Assembly (NCBI RefSeq): GCF_036248275.1
Contig: NZ_CP109181.1
Location: 8,246,001 to 8,310,000 of the forward strand
Direction: 5' to 3'
DNA from: Streptomyces sp. NBC_01716
GTDB taxonomy: Bacteria; Actinomycetota; Actinomycetes; Streptomycetales; Streptomycetaceae
DNA length: 64,000 nt
Each line of letters starts with the position of its first letter. Positions within the stretch are counted from its first letter, which is position 1. A program made the position numbers and the translations under genes. Below the pieces are notes generated by a model that saw nothing but the letters and a program-made list of their open reading frames with translations, ran no database searches and was not told the origin of the DNA. Shown one piece after another: positions 18,079-27,119 of the stretch.

Positions 18079-18780
18079 CTACCCGGAGACGTTCTTCATC
18101 TCGATCGAGGCGATGCGGCCGACGTTGTCGAACAGGACGTGGGCCGTGGCACCGCCGGGCAGATCGGCGCTCACCCGGTCCGCCTCCTGACGCTGCGTCA
18201 GCCCGTGATGGCCGAAGTACCCGCTCACCACGGTGCGGGCCGAACTCCCCGCGAGCAGGTTCGCGCCCGTCAGCAGGACCCGCGGCAGCGTGATGCCGTC
18301 GGGCACGGCACGCGGCACCTGCGGGTCGTCCGGCACCATGTACAGACGGCCCTCGGGGGAGGCCTGGACGCCGAGGTAACCGGCCGCGCCGAGCGCGCCC
18401 ATCGCCCCGAACGCGAGGGTCTCCACCGCGAACCCGGGGTCCTCGAACGCCGACAGGTCGACCAGGTCGGTGGTGAACTCGGGGATGCCGTGGGCCTCAC
18501 CCAGCCGCCGTATCCCGTTCGCCGCGCCGACGACGGGTGACCGGCCGAAGCCGGGGTTCGCCCAACCCCACAGCCAGGACTCCTCCGAGATGTCGAAACT
18601 GCCGAGCACCGAGATACGCAGATCGCGGCCCGCCTGGCGGTAGAGACGCTGGTCGAGATCGGCGGTCCACGGACCGGCCGGCATGAACTCGGTGAAGGCT
18701 TCGAGCTGTTGGGCGCCCCAGGCGGCGTGCCGCTCGGTCAGCCGGAGGAACGGGTCGCTGAAGCTGGTGGTCGCGTTCAT
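18079..18780 (-). CDS. Conserved hypothetical protein, DUF6882-like
   Basis: 233 aa cytoplasmic protein without signal or membrane segment. Segments such as FDISEESWLWGWANPG and the later helical part (FAVETLAFGAMGALGAAGYLG) resemble the DUF6882 family, whose function is unknown. It sits 54 bp downstream of the serine hydrolase gene on the same strand, so cotranscription is possible. Confidence 0.65.
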   Translation of the reverse strand: MNATTSFSDPFLRLTERHAAWGAQQLEAFTEFMPAGPWTADLDQRLYRQAGRDLRISVLGSFDISEESWLWGWANPGFGRSPVVGAANGIRRLGEAHGIPEFTTDLVDLSAFEDPGFAVETLAFGAMGALGAAGYLGVQASPEGRLYMVPDDPQVPRAVPDGITLPRVLLTGANLLAGSSARTVVSGYFGHHGLTQRQEADRVSADLPGGATAHVLFDNVGRIASIEMKNVSG

Positions 18781-18834
18781 CCGGAAACCCTAGTGCGTGG
18801 CCCCTGGACCCTCGTACGAGGGGCGCGTCCCGCC

Positions 18835-20667
18835 TCAGTCCGCCGACACGCTCCAGCCGTCCAACTCGACCCGCGCCGCGTCCCCGTGCCGCGAGTCGTC
18901 GAACACCGTTCGGTCGCCGTCCTCGACCCGGAGCCCGTCCACATACGCCCCCCGGCCGACGTACGCGCCGCCGGTCGCGTACCGCCAGCGCAGCCGCACG
19001 TCGCGCCCCCGCCAGGCGGCGAGGTCGGCGTGGAGCCGGTACCACACGCGCCCCGACCAGCCCGAGACCGAGCCCGTGGGACGCGGGGTGCCCGCCCGCG
19101 CACCAGGCCGCGTCGTCGTGAACGGTACGGGCACCCACTCCGCGCCCGCGGAGCCGTCGGCCGCCTCCAGGACCAGGACGCCGCTCTCCGGCTCCGTGTC
19201 CCACCACAGCGAGCAGCGCACCCGCCCCCGCCCGGTGGCGAGGCGCAGCTCGGGCAGCGTGAGCGTGGCGGTGGCGCCTGCGGCCATGCCCGAGAACCAC
19301 GCGGTCCGGCCCTCCTCGGGGGCGACGGGCACGGCGCGCGCCAGATGGTCGGCGGCGGCGACCCTCGGCGCGCTGCCCGAGCGCCAACTGCGCACCGGAT
19401 GCACGGAGTTGCCGAGCACGACAAGGAAGGAGTCGGTCGTCGGGTCGAGCACGAGACTGGTCCCGGTGAAGCCGGTGTGCCCCGCCGTACGCGGCGTGGC
19501 CATGGCCCCCATGTACCAGTGCTGGTAGAGCTCGAAGCCCAGACCGTGCGCGTCACCGGGGAAGCCGGTGTTGAAGTCGGTGAACATCAGCTCCACCGAC
19601 GCCGGACGCAGGATCCTCGCCCGGCCGTACGCGCCGCCGTTCAGGAGCGTACGGCCCAGGACCGCCAGGTCCCACGCGCACGAGAAGACACCGGCGTGAC
19701 CGGCGACCCCGCCGAAGCCGTACGCGTTCTCGTCGTGCACCTCGCCCCACACGAGACCGCGGTCGAGCCCCGACCACGGCTGCCGCATGTCCTCCGTGGC
19801 CGCGATCTTCGGCCGCCAGGACGCGGGAGGGTTGAAGCGGGTGCGGTGCAGGCCGAGGGGCGCGGTGATCTCCTCGCGCAGCAGGACGTCCAGCGCGCGG
19901 CCGGTGACCTTCTCCAGGACGAGCTGAAGGGAGATCAGATTGAGGTCCGAGTACCGGTAGACACCGCCCGGCGGGCTCGTGGGTGCCTCGTCCCACAGCA
20001 GTTGGAGCTTTCCCTCCCGTGTCGGCTCCTTGTAGAGCGGCAGCCAGGAGACGAAACCCGAGGTGTGCGTGAGCAGTTGACGGACCGTGATGTCCTGTTT
20101 GCCCGCGCGGCCGAAGTCGGGAAGGTACGACGCGACGCGCTCCTCCAGGTCCAGCGTCCCGCGCTCGATCTGCTGCACGGCGAGGATCGAGGTGAAGAGC
20201 TTGGAGACGGACGCCAGGTCGAAGACGGTGTCCTCGGCCATCGCGATCTGCTCGCCGGCCGGCAACTCGACGCCGGTGTCGGTCGCCTCGTCGTACGCCG
20301 AGTAGCGCACCGCCCTGCCGATGGGCCGGTGCAGGGCGACGGTGCCACCGCGCCCGGCGAGCAGGACGGCGCCCGCGTACCAGGGGTGCGCGGGCGAAGG
20401 CGCCAGGAACCGCTCGGCATCGGTCACGAGCCGCTCCAGCGGCCCCGGCAGCAGCCCGGCGCGCTCGGGGGAGCCCCGTCGCAGCGTCGGGGACGGCCGC
20501 CCGGAGCCGGAGCCCGCGGGGCCGGGCGACCCGGCGCCCGCTCCCATGGCGGTGGCCGCGTCGGCGAACGGTACCGGCGCCAGGGCCAGCGCGCCTCCGA
20601 GGGCCAGCATGCCCCGGCCGAGCCTCCGCCGGCTGATCCCGTCACCCGCCGCCGCGTCCGCGCTCAT
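18835..20667 (-). CDS. Secreted serine hydrolase, class C beta-lactamase family
   Basis: 610 aa. A Tat-type signal (SRRRLGRG followed by a hydrophobic stretch to about residue 40), then a beta-lactamase/DD-peptidase fold. Catalytic SxxK is S153-V-S-K156, the Tyr motif is Y239-S-D, and a KTG-equivalent HTGFTG lies near residue 390. After the hydrolase domain there is a C-terminal beta-rich domain of about 150 residues that may bind carbohydrate or cell wall. Likely an extracytoplasmic esterase, peptidase or beta-lactamase-like enzyme. GAGGGG precedes the ATG. Divergent from the antiporter gene. Confidence 0.9.
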   Translation of the reverse strand: MSADAAAGDGISRRRLGRGMLALGGALALAPVPFADAATAMGAGAGSPGPAGSGSGRPSPTLRRGSPERAGLLPGPLERLVTDAERFLAPSPAHPWYAGAVLLAGRGGTVALHRPIGRAVRYSAYDEATDTGVELPAGEQIAMAEDTVFDLASVSKLFTSILAVQQIERGTLDLEERVASYLPDFGRAGKQDITVRQLLTHTSGFVSWLPLYKEPTREGKLQLLWDEAPTSPPGGVYRYSDLNLISLQLVLEKVTGRALDVLLREEITAPLGLHRTRFNPPASWRPKIAATEDMRQPWSGLDRGLVWGEVHDENAYGFGGVAGHAGVFSCAWDLAVLGRTLLNGGAYGRARILRPASVELMFTDFNTGFPGDAHGLGFELYQHWYMGAMATPRTAGHTGFTGTSLVLDPTTDSFLVVLGNSVHPVRSWRSGSAPRVAAADHLARAVPVAPEEGRTAWFSGMAAGATATLTLPELRLATGRGRVRCSLWWDTEPESGVLVLEAADGSAGAEWVPVPFTTTRPGARAGTPRPTGSVSGWSGRVWYRLHADLAAWRGRDVRLRWRYATGGAYVGRGAYVDGLRVEDGDRTVFDDSRHGDAARVELDGWSVSAD

Positions 20668-20792
20668 CCGGCACCCCTCTGACGCTCCGTCCGAAACTGT
20701 CCGCCGCCCGAGGTTACTGCCCTGGTGCCGTACGGGCGACGACGGTGCGGCTCACCGCGCGGGTGCCGGGGACCTCTGGCAGCGTGAGGCGT

Positions 20793-21899
20793 ATGACGAC
20801 GCGCTACGGGATCCGTTCTCTGTGGTCCCGCTGGACCGTGGTCGCACCGCTGCTCGCCCTGGTCGCGCTCGTACTCGGCTGGGGACGCGATCTGCCCGGC
20901 TACGCGGTCGCCCTGGTGGCCCTGCTCCTCGGGGGCGCCGTACTCGCCGCCGTCCACCACGCCGAGGTCGTCGCGGCGCGGGTCGGCGAGCCGTTCGGCT
21001 CACTCGTGCTCGCCGTCGCCGTCACCGTCATCGAAGTGGCGCTCATCGTCACCCTGATGGTCGACGGCGGCGCCAAGAGCGGGACCCTCGCCAGGGACAC
21101 CGTCTTCGCCGCCGTGATGATCACCTGCAACGGAATCCTGGGCCTCTCCCTCATCGTCGCCGCCATCCGCACCCGGGTCGCCGTCTTCAACGCCGAGGGC
21201 TCGGGCGGCGCGCTGGCCACGGTCGCCACACTCGCCACGCTCAGCCTGGTGTTTCCGACCTTCACGACGAGCAAACCGGGGCCCGAGTTCTCCACGGCGC
21301 AGCTCACGTTCGCGGCCATCGCCTCCCTCGGGCTCTACTTCCTCTTCGTCGCCATGCAGACGGTCCGTCACCGCGACTACTTCCTGCCCGTCACCCAGGA
21401 GGGCGAGATCAAGGAGGTGGAGGATCACGCGCCCGTGCCGACACGGCGGGCGACGACACTGAGCCTGGTGCTCCTCCTCGTGGCGCTGATCGCCGTCGTC
21501 GGCGACGCGAAAGCGGTGTCGCCCACCATCGAGTCGGGTGTGGAGGCGGCCGGGATGCCGCACGCCGTGGTGGGTGTGATCATCGCCCTGCTCGTCCTGG
21601 CGCCCGAGACCCTGGCCGCCGTCCGGGCCGCGCGCCGCGAGCGGGTGCAGACCAGCTTCAACCTGGCGCTCGGCTCGGCCATGGCCAGCATCGGCCTGAC
21701 GATCCCGGCCATCGCGCTCGCCACCATCTGGCTGGAAGGACCGCTGGTCCTCGGCCTGAACGCCACCCATATGGTGCTGCTCGCGCTCACCGTGGTCGTG
21801 GGCGCGCTCACCGTCGTGCCGGGGCGGGCGACGCTGCTTCAAGGCGGTGTCCACATGGCGGTGTTCGCGGCGTTCGTCTTCCTCGCGGTGAGCCCGTAG
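20793..21899 (+). CDS. chaA: Calcium/proton (ionic) antiporter, ChaA/CAX family
   Basis: 368 aa with about eleven membrane helices in two inverted repeats. The family alpha-motifs are clear: HHAEVVAARVGEPFGSLVLA with VTVIEVALI in the first half, and LAPETLAAVRAARRERVQ with NLALGSAMASIGLTIPA in the second. Exchanges Ca2+ (and in ChaA also Na+/K+) for protons. The ATG at 20793 is preceded by GTGAGG; a start 48 bases upstream is possible but lacks a ribosome binding site. Confidence 0.9.
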   Translation: MTTRYGIRSLWSRWTVVAPLLALVALVLGWGRDLPGYAVALVALLLGGAVLAAVHHAEVVAARVGEPFGSLVLAVAVTVIEVALIVTLMVDGGAKSGTLARDTVFAAVMITCNGILGLSLIVAAIRTRVAVFNAEGSGGALATVATLATLSLVFPTFTTSKPGPEFSTAQLTFAAIASLGLYFLFVAMQTVRHRDYFLPVTQEGEIKEVEDHAPVPTRRATTLSLVLLLVALIAVVGDAKAVSPTIESGVEAAGMPHAVVGVIIALLVLAPETLAAVRAARRERVQTSFNLALGSAMASIGLTIPAIALATIWLEGPLVLGLNATHMVLLALTVVVGALTVVPGRATLLQGGVHMAVFAAFVFLAVSP

Positions 21900-22241
21900 G
21901 ACCTGTCGTCCGGCTCGGGCCCCGGACCCGCGCTCACTGGTCAACTTTCGTACTCGCGCGCACAGTTGCCGGGGCCGCCGGTTGACCACCCCTAATGCGG
22001 GGCGGCAGTAGGGGTGTACTCAGCAACACCCCGGATCTGGGTCGTACGCCCAATGTGCCGCCGTCTGATTCTGCGTAACTTCTCATGTCGTGGCACAGAG
22101 AGTGTCCGACCGGAGAGGCGAGGCACGGCGCTGGTGCTCCGCCCCTCCGACCCGCGGCCGATCTCACCCCACGGCACGGCGCCGACACGCGCCGAGCCCT
22201 TTCCCCATGTCCTGATCCCCCCCAGACCGGGAGTACGTCTC
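21900..22241. promoter_or_regulatory. 342-bp leader region upstream of MMPL gene with spaced inverted repeat
   Basis: No gene seen. It contains TGGTCAAC (21938-21945) and GTTGACCA (21981-21988), a perfect 8-bp inverted repeat with a 35-nt spacer. The right arm includes a TTGACC that could serve as a -35 element. The long AT-richer stretch 22010-22090 may be an untranslated leader. Regulatory role is inference. Confidence 0.4.
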
Positions 22242-24473
22242 GTGGCCACGTTCCTCTACAAACTCGGACGGTTGGCGTTCCGGCGCCGGATCTACGTCGC
22301 CCTCGTATGGGTGGCGCTGCTGGCCCTCTCCGGCGTGGGCGCCGCGTCCGCCGCCTCCGCGGGATCCAGCTTCTCCATTCCCGGGACGGAGGCCCAGAAG
22401 GCCTTCGACCTGATCGATGAGCGCTTCCCCGGCAGCAGCGTCGACGGAGCGGTCGCCCGGGTGGTCTTCAAGGCGCCGGACGGCCAGACGATGGCCTCCC
22501 CCGAGAACAAGGCCACGGTCGAGGAGGTCGTCAAGGCGCTGCCGGCCGGTTCGGACCAGGTCGGGACGGTCACCGACCCGTACAAGGCCAACGCCATCTC
22601 CCAGGACGGTTCGACGGCCTATGTCGCGGTCTCGTACAAGGTCACCACGCTGGAGCTGACCGACGACACCCGCACCTCGCTGGAGGACATCGGGGCCGAC
22701 GCGAGGAAGAGCGGTCTGACGGTCGAGATCGGCGGTGACGCGCTCCAGGCCATCCCGGCCGCCGGAGCCACCGAAATCATCGGCGTCGCCATCGCCGCCG
22801 TCGTACTCGTCATCACCTTCGGTTCGCTCATCGCGGCGGGACTGCCGCTGGTCACCGCGCTCATCGGCGTCGGGATCAGTGTCTCCGTCATCGCCTCGCT
22901 GGCGGGCGCGATGGACTTCGACTCCACCACCAGCGTTCTCGCGATGATGATCGGTCTGGCCGTCGGCATCGACTACGCCCTGTTCATCGTCTCCCGCTAC
23001 CGGTCGGAGCTGGCGGACGGGCACGAACCCCAGGAAGCCGCCGGACGGGCGGCCGGCACGGCGGGATCCGCCGTGTTCTTCGCGGGTCTCACCGTCGTCA
23101 TCGCTCTTGTCGGGCTCGCCGTCGTCAACATCCCGATGCTCACCAAGATGGGCCTCGCGGCGGCCGGCACGGTCGTCGTCGCCGTACTCGTCGCGCTCAC
23201 CCTCGTCCCGGCCGTGCTGGGCTTCGCGGGCAAGCGGGTGCTGGGCAAGAAGGCGCGCAGGAAGCAGGAGCGCGAGCGGGCCGCGACCGTCCCCGGCAAG
23301 CCCAACATGGGCACCCGCTGGGCCCGTTTCGTCCTGCGCCGTCCCGCCGTCGTGGTCCTCGTGGGAGTCGTCGGCCTCGGTGTCGCCGCCATCCCCGCGG
23401 CGCAGCTGGAGATGGGTCTGCCCGACAACGGCTCGCAGCCGACCAGCACCACGCAGCGCAAGGCGTACGACATCCTCTCGGACTCCTTCGGGCCCGGCTT
23501 CAACGGCCCGCTGGTGGTCGTCGTGGACGTCAAGGGCGACGACGACGCCGAGCGGGCGGTCGGCCAGGTCTCCGACGCGGTGAAGGGCGTCAAGGGCGTC
23601 GTCGCCGTCACCCCCGCCACCTTCAACGAGGCCGGCGACACGGCGATGATCACCGCGGTCCCGAAGGACCGTCCCTCGTCCGTGGACACCGAGAACCTGG
23701 TCCACGCGGTCCGTGACGCGGGCGGTGAGGTCGCCTCCGGGACCGGGGTGAAGGTCCTGGTCACCGGCGCCACCGCGCTGAACACCGACTTCTCGCAGAA
23801 GATGAACGACGCCCTGCTGCCCTACCTGGCGGTCGTCGTGGGTCTCGCGTTCCTCCTGCTGATGCTGATCTTCCGGTCGATCCTCGTACCGCTCAAGGCC
23901 GCCCTCGGCTTCCTCCTGTCGGTCGTCGCCGCGCTCGGCGCCGTGGTCGCGGTCTTCCAGTGGGGCTGGCTCTCGGACTTCTTCGGTATCGAGCAGACCG
24001 GCCCGGTCATGTCGATGGTGCCGATCTTCATGGTGGGTACGGTCTTCGGTCTCGCCATGGACTACGAGGTCTTCCTGGTCACGCGGATGCGTGAGGCGTA
24101 CGTCCACGGGGAGCAGCCGCGCGAGGCCGTCGAGACCGGCTTCCGGCACGGGGCGCGCGTCGTCACCGCCGCCGCGATCATCATGATGGCGGTCTTCGCG
24201 GGCTTCGCCGGCTCGGGCGAGTCCATGATCAAGCTGATCGGCTTCTCGCTGGCCGTCGCGGTGTTCTTCGACGCCTTCGTGGTCCGGATGGCCATCGTGC
24301 CCGCGGTGCTCGCGCTGCTCGGCACCAAGGCCTGGTGGCTGCCGCGCTGGCTCGACCGGCTGCTGCCGAACGTCGACGTGGAGGGCGACCAGCTCCGCAA
24401 GACGCTCGACCAGCGGGCGAGCACGGGTCCGGACTCCGACCCGGACTGGAACAAGCCGATGGCGCGCGTCTGA
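22242..24473 (+). CDS. MMPL/RND family transporter
   Basis: 743 aa, GTG start at 22242 with GGGAG about 12 bases upstream. Twelve membrane helices in the 1+5 / 1+5 pattern of MmpL proteins, with extracytoplasmic loops after helices 1 and 7. The proton-relay Asp-Tyr pairs are in VGIDYALFIVSRYR (helix 4, about residue 247) and AMDYEVFLVTRMRE (helix 10, about residue 607). Such proteins export lipids or lipophilic metabolites using the proton gradient. No biosynthetic genes adjoin it, so the cargo is unknown. Confidence 0.92.
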   Translation: MATFLYKLGRLAFRRRIYVALVWVALLALSGVGAASAASAGSSFSIPGTEAQKAFDLIDERFPGSSVDGAVARVVFKAPDGQTMASPENKATVEEVVKALPAGSDQVGTVTDPYKANAISQDGSTAYVAVSYKVTTLELTDDTRTSLEDIGADARKSGLTVEIGGDALQAIPAAGATEIIGVAIAAVVLVITFGSLIAAGLPLVTALIGVGISVSVIASLAGAMDFDSTTSVLAMMIGLAVGIDYALFIVSRYRSELADGHEPQEAAGRAAGTAGSAVFFAGLTVVIALVGLAVVNIPMLTKMGLAAAGTVVVAVLVALTLVPAVLGFAGKRVLGKKARRKQERERAATVPGKPNMGTRWARFVLRRPAVVVLVGVVGLGVAAIPAAQLEMGLPDNGSQPTSTTQRKAYDILSDSFGPGFNGPLVVVVDVKGDDDAERAVGQVSDAVKGVKGVVAVTPATFNEAGDTAMITAVPKDRPSSVDTENLVHAVRDAGGEVASGTGVKVLVTGATALNTDFSQKMNDALLPYLAVVVGLAFLLLMLIFRSILVPLKAALGFLLSVVAALGAVVAVFQWGWLSDFFGIEQTGPVMSMVPIFMVGTVFGLAMDYEVFLVTRMREAYVHGEQPREAVETGFRHGARVVTAAAIIMMAVFAGFAGSGESMIKLIGFSLAVAVFFDAFVVRMAIVPAVLALLGTKAWWLPRWLDRLLPNVDVEGDQLRKTLDQRASTGPDSDPDWNKPMARV

Positions 24474-24486
24474 CGTGTGGTGACCT

Positions 24487-24525
24487 CGATCGCCGGACGG
24501 GCCTGATGGGTCCGTCCGGTGATCG
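24487..24525. terminator. Bidirectional terminator between MMPL and paaK genes
   Basis: GATCGCCGGACGG (24488-24500) pairs with CCGTCCGGTGATC (24512-24524) with a single mismatch. The C-G closing pair at 24487/24525 extends it. Loop of 11 nt. It lies between convergent genes. Confidence 0.75.
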
Positions 24526-24572
24526 GGCGATTCAGGACGGGTGTACGGCCGCCGGGCCGCGCACCCGTCCGG

Positions 24573-25865
24573 TCACGTTGACGGCGTCCTGAGGTCCACG
24601 ATCCGCCGGATCTTGCCCACCGAACGCTCCAGCGTCTCCGGATCCACCACCTCGACCGCCACCGAGACCCCGATCCCGTCCTTCACCGCCGTCTCGATCG
24701 CCCGCGCGGCGGCCGTACGCTGCTCAGGCGTCGCCCCCGTCCGCGCCTCGGCCCGCACCGTCATGGCGTCCAGCCGGCCCTCGCGGGTGAGCCGCAGCTG
24801 GAAGTGCGGGGCGACCCCCGCCGTACGCAGCACGATCTCCTCGATCTGGGTCGGGAACAGATTCACCCCGCGCAGGATCACCATGTCGTCGGTGCGCCCG
24901 GTGACCTTCTCCATCCGCCGGAACACCCGGGCCGTGCCCGGCAGCAGCCGCGTCAGATCGCGCGTGCGGTAGCGGATCACCGGCATCGCCTCCTTGGTGA
25001 GGGAGGTGAAGACCAGCTCGCCCTCCTCGCCGTCGGGCAGCACCTCACCGGTGAACGGGTCGACGACCTCCGGATAGAAGTGGTCCTCCCAGATGTGGAG
25101 CCCGTCCTTCGTCTCGACGCACTCCTGCGCCACGCCGGGGCCGATGACCTCGGAGAGGCCGTATATGTCCACCGCGTCGATCGCGAACCGCTCCTCGATC
25201 TCCCGCCGCATCGCCTCGGTCCACGGCTCGGCGCCGAAGATGCCGACCTTCAGGGAGGTCGCGCGGGGATCGACACCCTGGCGCTCGAACTCGTCCAGCA
25301 GCGTCAGCATGTACGAGGGGGTCACCATGATGATCTCGGGCCGGAAGTCGGTGATCAGCTGGACCTGCCGCGCGGTCATGCCGCCGGACGCGGGGATGAC
25401 GGTGCAGCCGAGCCGCTCGGCCCCGTAGTGCGCGCCCAGACCGCCGGTGAACAGGCCGTATCCGTACGCCACATGGACCTTGTGACCGGGCCGGCCGCCG
25501 GCCGCCCGGATCGAGCGGGCCACAACGTCCGCCCAGGTGTCCAGATCGCCTTGTGTGTAGCCGACGACGGTCGGGCGGCCGGTGGTGCCGCTGGACGCGT
25601 GGACGCGCCGGACGTCCGCCTGGTCGACGGCGAACATCCCGAAGGGATAGTTGTCCCGCAGATCGGACTTGGCGGTGAGGGGAAAGCGGGCGAGGTCGGC
25701 CAGCGAGCGGCAGTCGTCGGGCCGCAGCCCGGCGGCGTCGAACGACTCGCGGTAGAAGGACACGTTCTCGTAGGCATGCCGCAGCGTCGCCCGCAACCGG
25801 GTGAGCTGCAACGCTTCGAGCTCGTCCCGGCCGAGCCGCTCCCCGGCGTCCAGCTGAACCGTCAT
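24573..25865 (-). CDS. paaK: Phenylacetate-CoA ligase
   Basis: 430 aa AMP-forming ligase that activates phenylacetate (or a related aryl acid) to its CoA thioester with ATP. The adenylate-forming motif is HASSGTTGRPTVVGYT (about residue 90), followed by YGYGLFTGGLGAHYGAERLG. The motif IYGLSEV is near residue 240, and the C-terminal lobe has the hinge RGVNLFPTQIEE. The ATG at 25865 is preceded by GGGGAG at 6 bases. No other paa genes are in the window, so it may act with a remote pathway. A PaaR-like palindrome lies 45 bp upstream. Confidence 0.93.
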   Translation of the reverse strand: MTVQLDAGERLGRDELEALQLTRLRATLRHAYENVSFYRESFDAAGLRPDDCRSLADLARFPLTAKSDLRDNYPFGMFAVDQADVRRVHASSGTTGRPTVVGYTQGDLDTWADVVARSIRAAGGRPGHKVHVAYGYGLFTGGLGAHYGAERLGCTVIPASGGMTARQVQLITDFRPEIIMVTPSYMLTLLDEFERQGVDPRATSLKVGIFGAEPWTEAMRREIEERFAIDAVDIYGLSEVIGPGVAQECVETKDGLHIWEDHFYPEVVDPFTGEVLPDGEEGELVFTSLTKEAMPVIRYRTRDLTRLLPGTARVFRRMEKVTGRTDDMVILRGVNLFPTQIEEIVLRTAGVAPHFQLRLTREGRLDAMTVRAEARTGATPEQRTAAARAIETAVKDGIGVSVAVEVVDPETLERSVGKIRRIVDLRTPST

Positions 25866-25909
25866 GGCTGACTCCCCGAACTCTTCCGCACCGACAGATG
25901 GACCGCTCG

Positions 25910-25923
25910 ACCGATCATTCGGT
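25910..25923. promoter_or_regulatory. Candidate PaaR-type operator upstream of paaK
   Basis: ACCG-N6-CGGT at 25910-25923 lies between paaK and the divergent DUF397 gene. The spacing equals the core of the actinobacterial PaaR consensus as I remember it; the outer bases do not match well. Confidence 0.4.
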
Positions 25924-26137
25924 TGATCTTCTTTCCCGCTCAGTAATCCAGCCCTCCCGGCGCCCGTCAAGGCTCGGGGCGGCTCCCGGATCCGGATCCG
26001 AGAACTGCCGGGCGGCCCGTTCGCATACCAACCACCCACCCCTCCAAGGGGGTTGGGGACCGCCCGTGCAATGGCCTGTCCGGGACCGGGAACGATCGAT
26101 AGGCTGGCCCCGGACGACGAACCGGGAGGAGCGGGAC

Positions 26138-26380
26138 GTGGCTGACAGCACCACCACCCAGCAGCCGTTGGCGGGCTGGGACAAGCCGGAGCTGGATCTG
26201 AGCAACGCCGACTGGCGTTCGAGCAGCCAGGGCACGGGAGACGTCCAGATCGCCTTCGTGGAAGGCTTCATCGCCATGCGTAACGGCGGTAAACCGGAGA
26301 ATCCCTCACTGATCTTCAGCCCCGCGGAGTGGCGGGCCTTCGTAATCAACGCCCGCGAAGGGGAGTTCGACCTCACCTGA
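26138..26380 (+). CDS. DUF397 domain protein
   Basis: 80 aa, GTG start with GGGAGGAG 9 bases upstream. The pattern LSNADWRSSSQG... then LIFSPAEWRAFV and GEFDL is that of DUF397 proteins. These small actinobacterial proteins usually sit next to an XRE-type regulator and act with it as a regulator/antagonist pair. Here no XRE partner is adjacent, so it is an orphan. Confidence 0.88.
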   Translation: MADSTTTQQPLAGWDKPELDLSNADWRSSSQGTGDVQIAFVEGFIAMRNGGKPENPSLIFSPAEWRAFVINAREGEFDLT

Positions 26381-26456
26381 CCGCGCCCCGCCTCCCGCCC
26401 CGGCGAGCTCCAGGGTCCCGCGTCGCCGGGGTCCCGCGGAGACGTACCATTGCCGC

Positions 26457-26957
26457 ATGTCCTTCCTCCGCCGCCGCAGCTCCGCCACACCCGCGGGCCC
26501 GGACTTCGACGTCCTGGCCATGGACCCGGGTGACTGGCCCGGAAATCTGGGCGCCGGCCTGCTGCCCGCCCCCGACGGCAGCTGTCAGGGGGTCTTCCTG
26601 CGGTACGACCTGTTCGGCGGACGCGGCCCGGCGATGATCATCGGCAATCTGCCCGAGGGTTCGCCGGCCCGTGAGCTGGAGGACGGGCAGATCCCCTTCG
26701 AGGTCGCGCAACTGCTGATCGCCCTGGAGAACGAGGAGCACGTCGACGTCGTCAGTACGGAGGACGTACCGGTGATGCAGGGCGACAACCTGCTGATCGT
26801 GCGCCGGCTGAAGCTCTCCGAAAGCCGTATCGCCTGCGTGCAGTTCGACCGCAGCGACAACGTGCTCGTCACCATCGCGAGCTGGGACCGGCCGATCACC
26901 GATGACCTCTACGCGCTGCTGAAGCCACTGCCGGCGGAGCTCTTCCAGCAGGGCTGA
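26457..26957 (+). CDS. Conserved hypothetical protein
   Basis: 166 aa soluble protein, mixed alpha/beta. Segments FDVLAMDPGDWPGNLGAGLL and IGNLPEGSPAREL recur in Streptomyces proteins of unknown function that I recall without an assigned role. No signal peptide or membrane segment. It lies 76 bp after the DUF397 gene on the same strand. Confidence 0.7.
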   Translation: MSFLRRRSSATPAGPDFDVLAMDPGDWPGNLGAGLLPAPDGSCQGVFLRYDLFGGRGPAMIIGNLPEGSPARELEDGQIPFEVAQLLIALENEEHVDVVSTEDVPVMQGDNLLIVRRLKLSESRIACVQFDRSDNVLVTIASWDRPITDDLYALLKPLPAELFQQG

Positions 26958-27082
26958 GCAGGGCGGGGCCGACAGCCCTCCCGACACCCTCCCGACACCC
27001 CGGACGCGGCGCACCCTCGGCGCGCGTCACCCCATCACCTCGCGGCCGGAAAAATGCCTGCCGCGAGGTTTTGTCATGTGCC

Positions 27083-27119
27083 TTGCCAATTCAGTCATCG
27101 GACTTTTAACGTCTGCCGC
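27083..27119 (+). promoter_or_regulatory. Candidate leaderless promoter for GH95 gene
   Basis: TTGCCA (27083-27088), an 18-nt spacer, TAACGT (27107-27112, matching TANNNT), then 7 nt to the A of the ATG at 27120. No Shine-Dalgarno sequence precedes the ATG. This geometry predicts transcription starting at the start codon. Confidence 0.6.
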
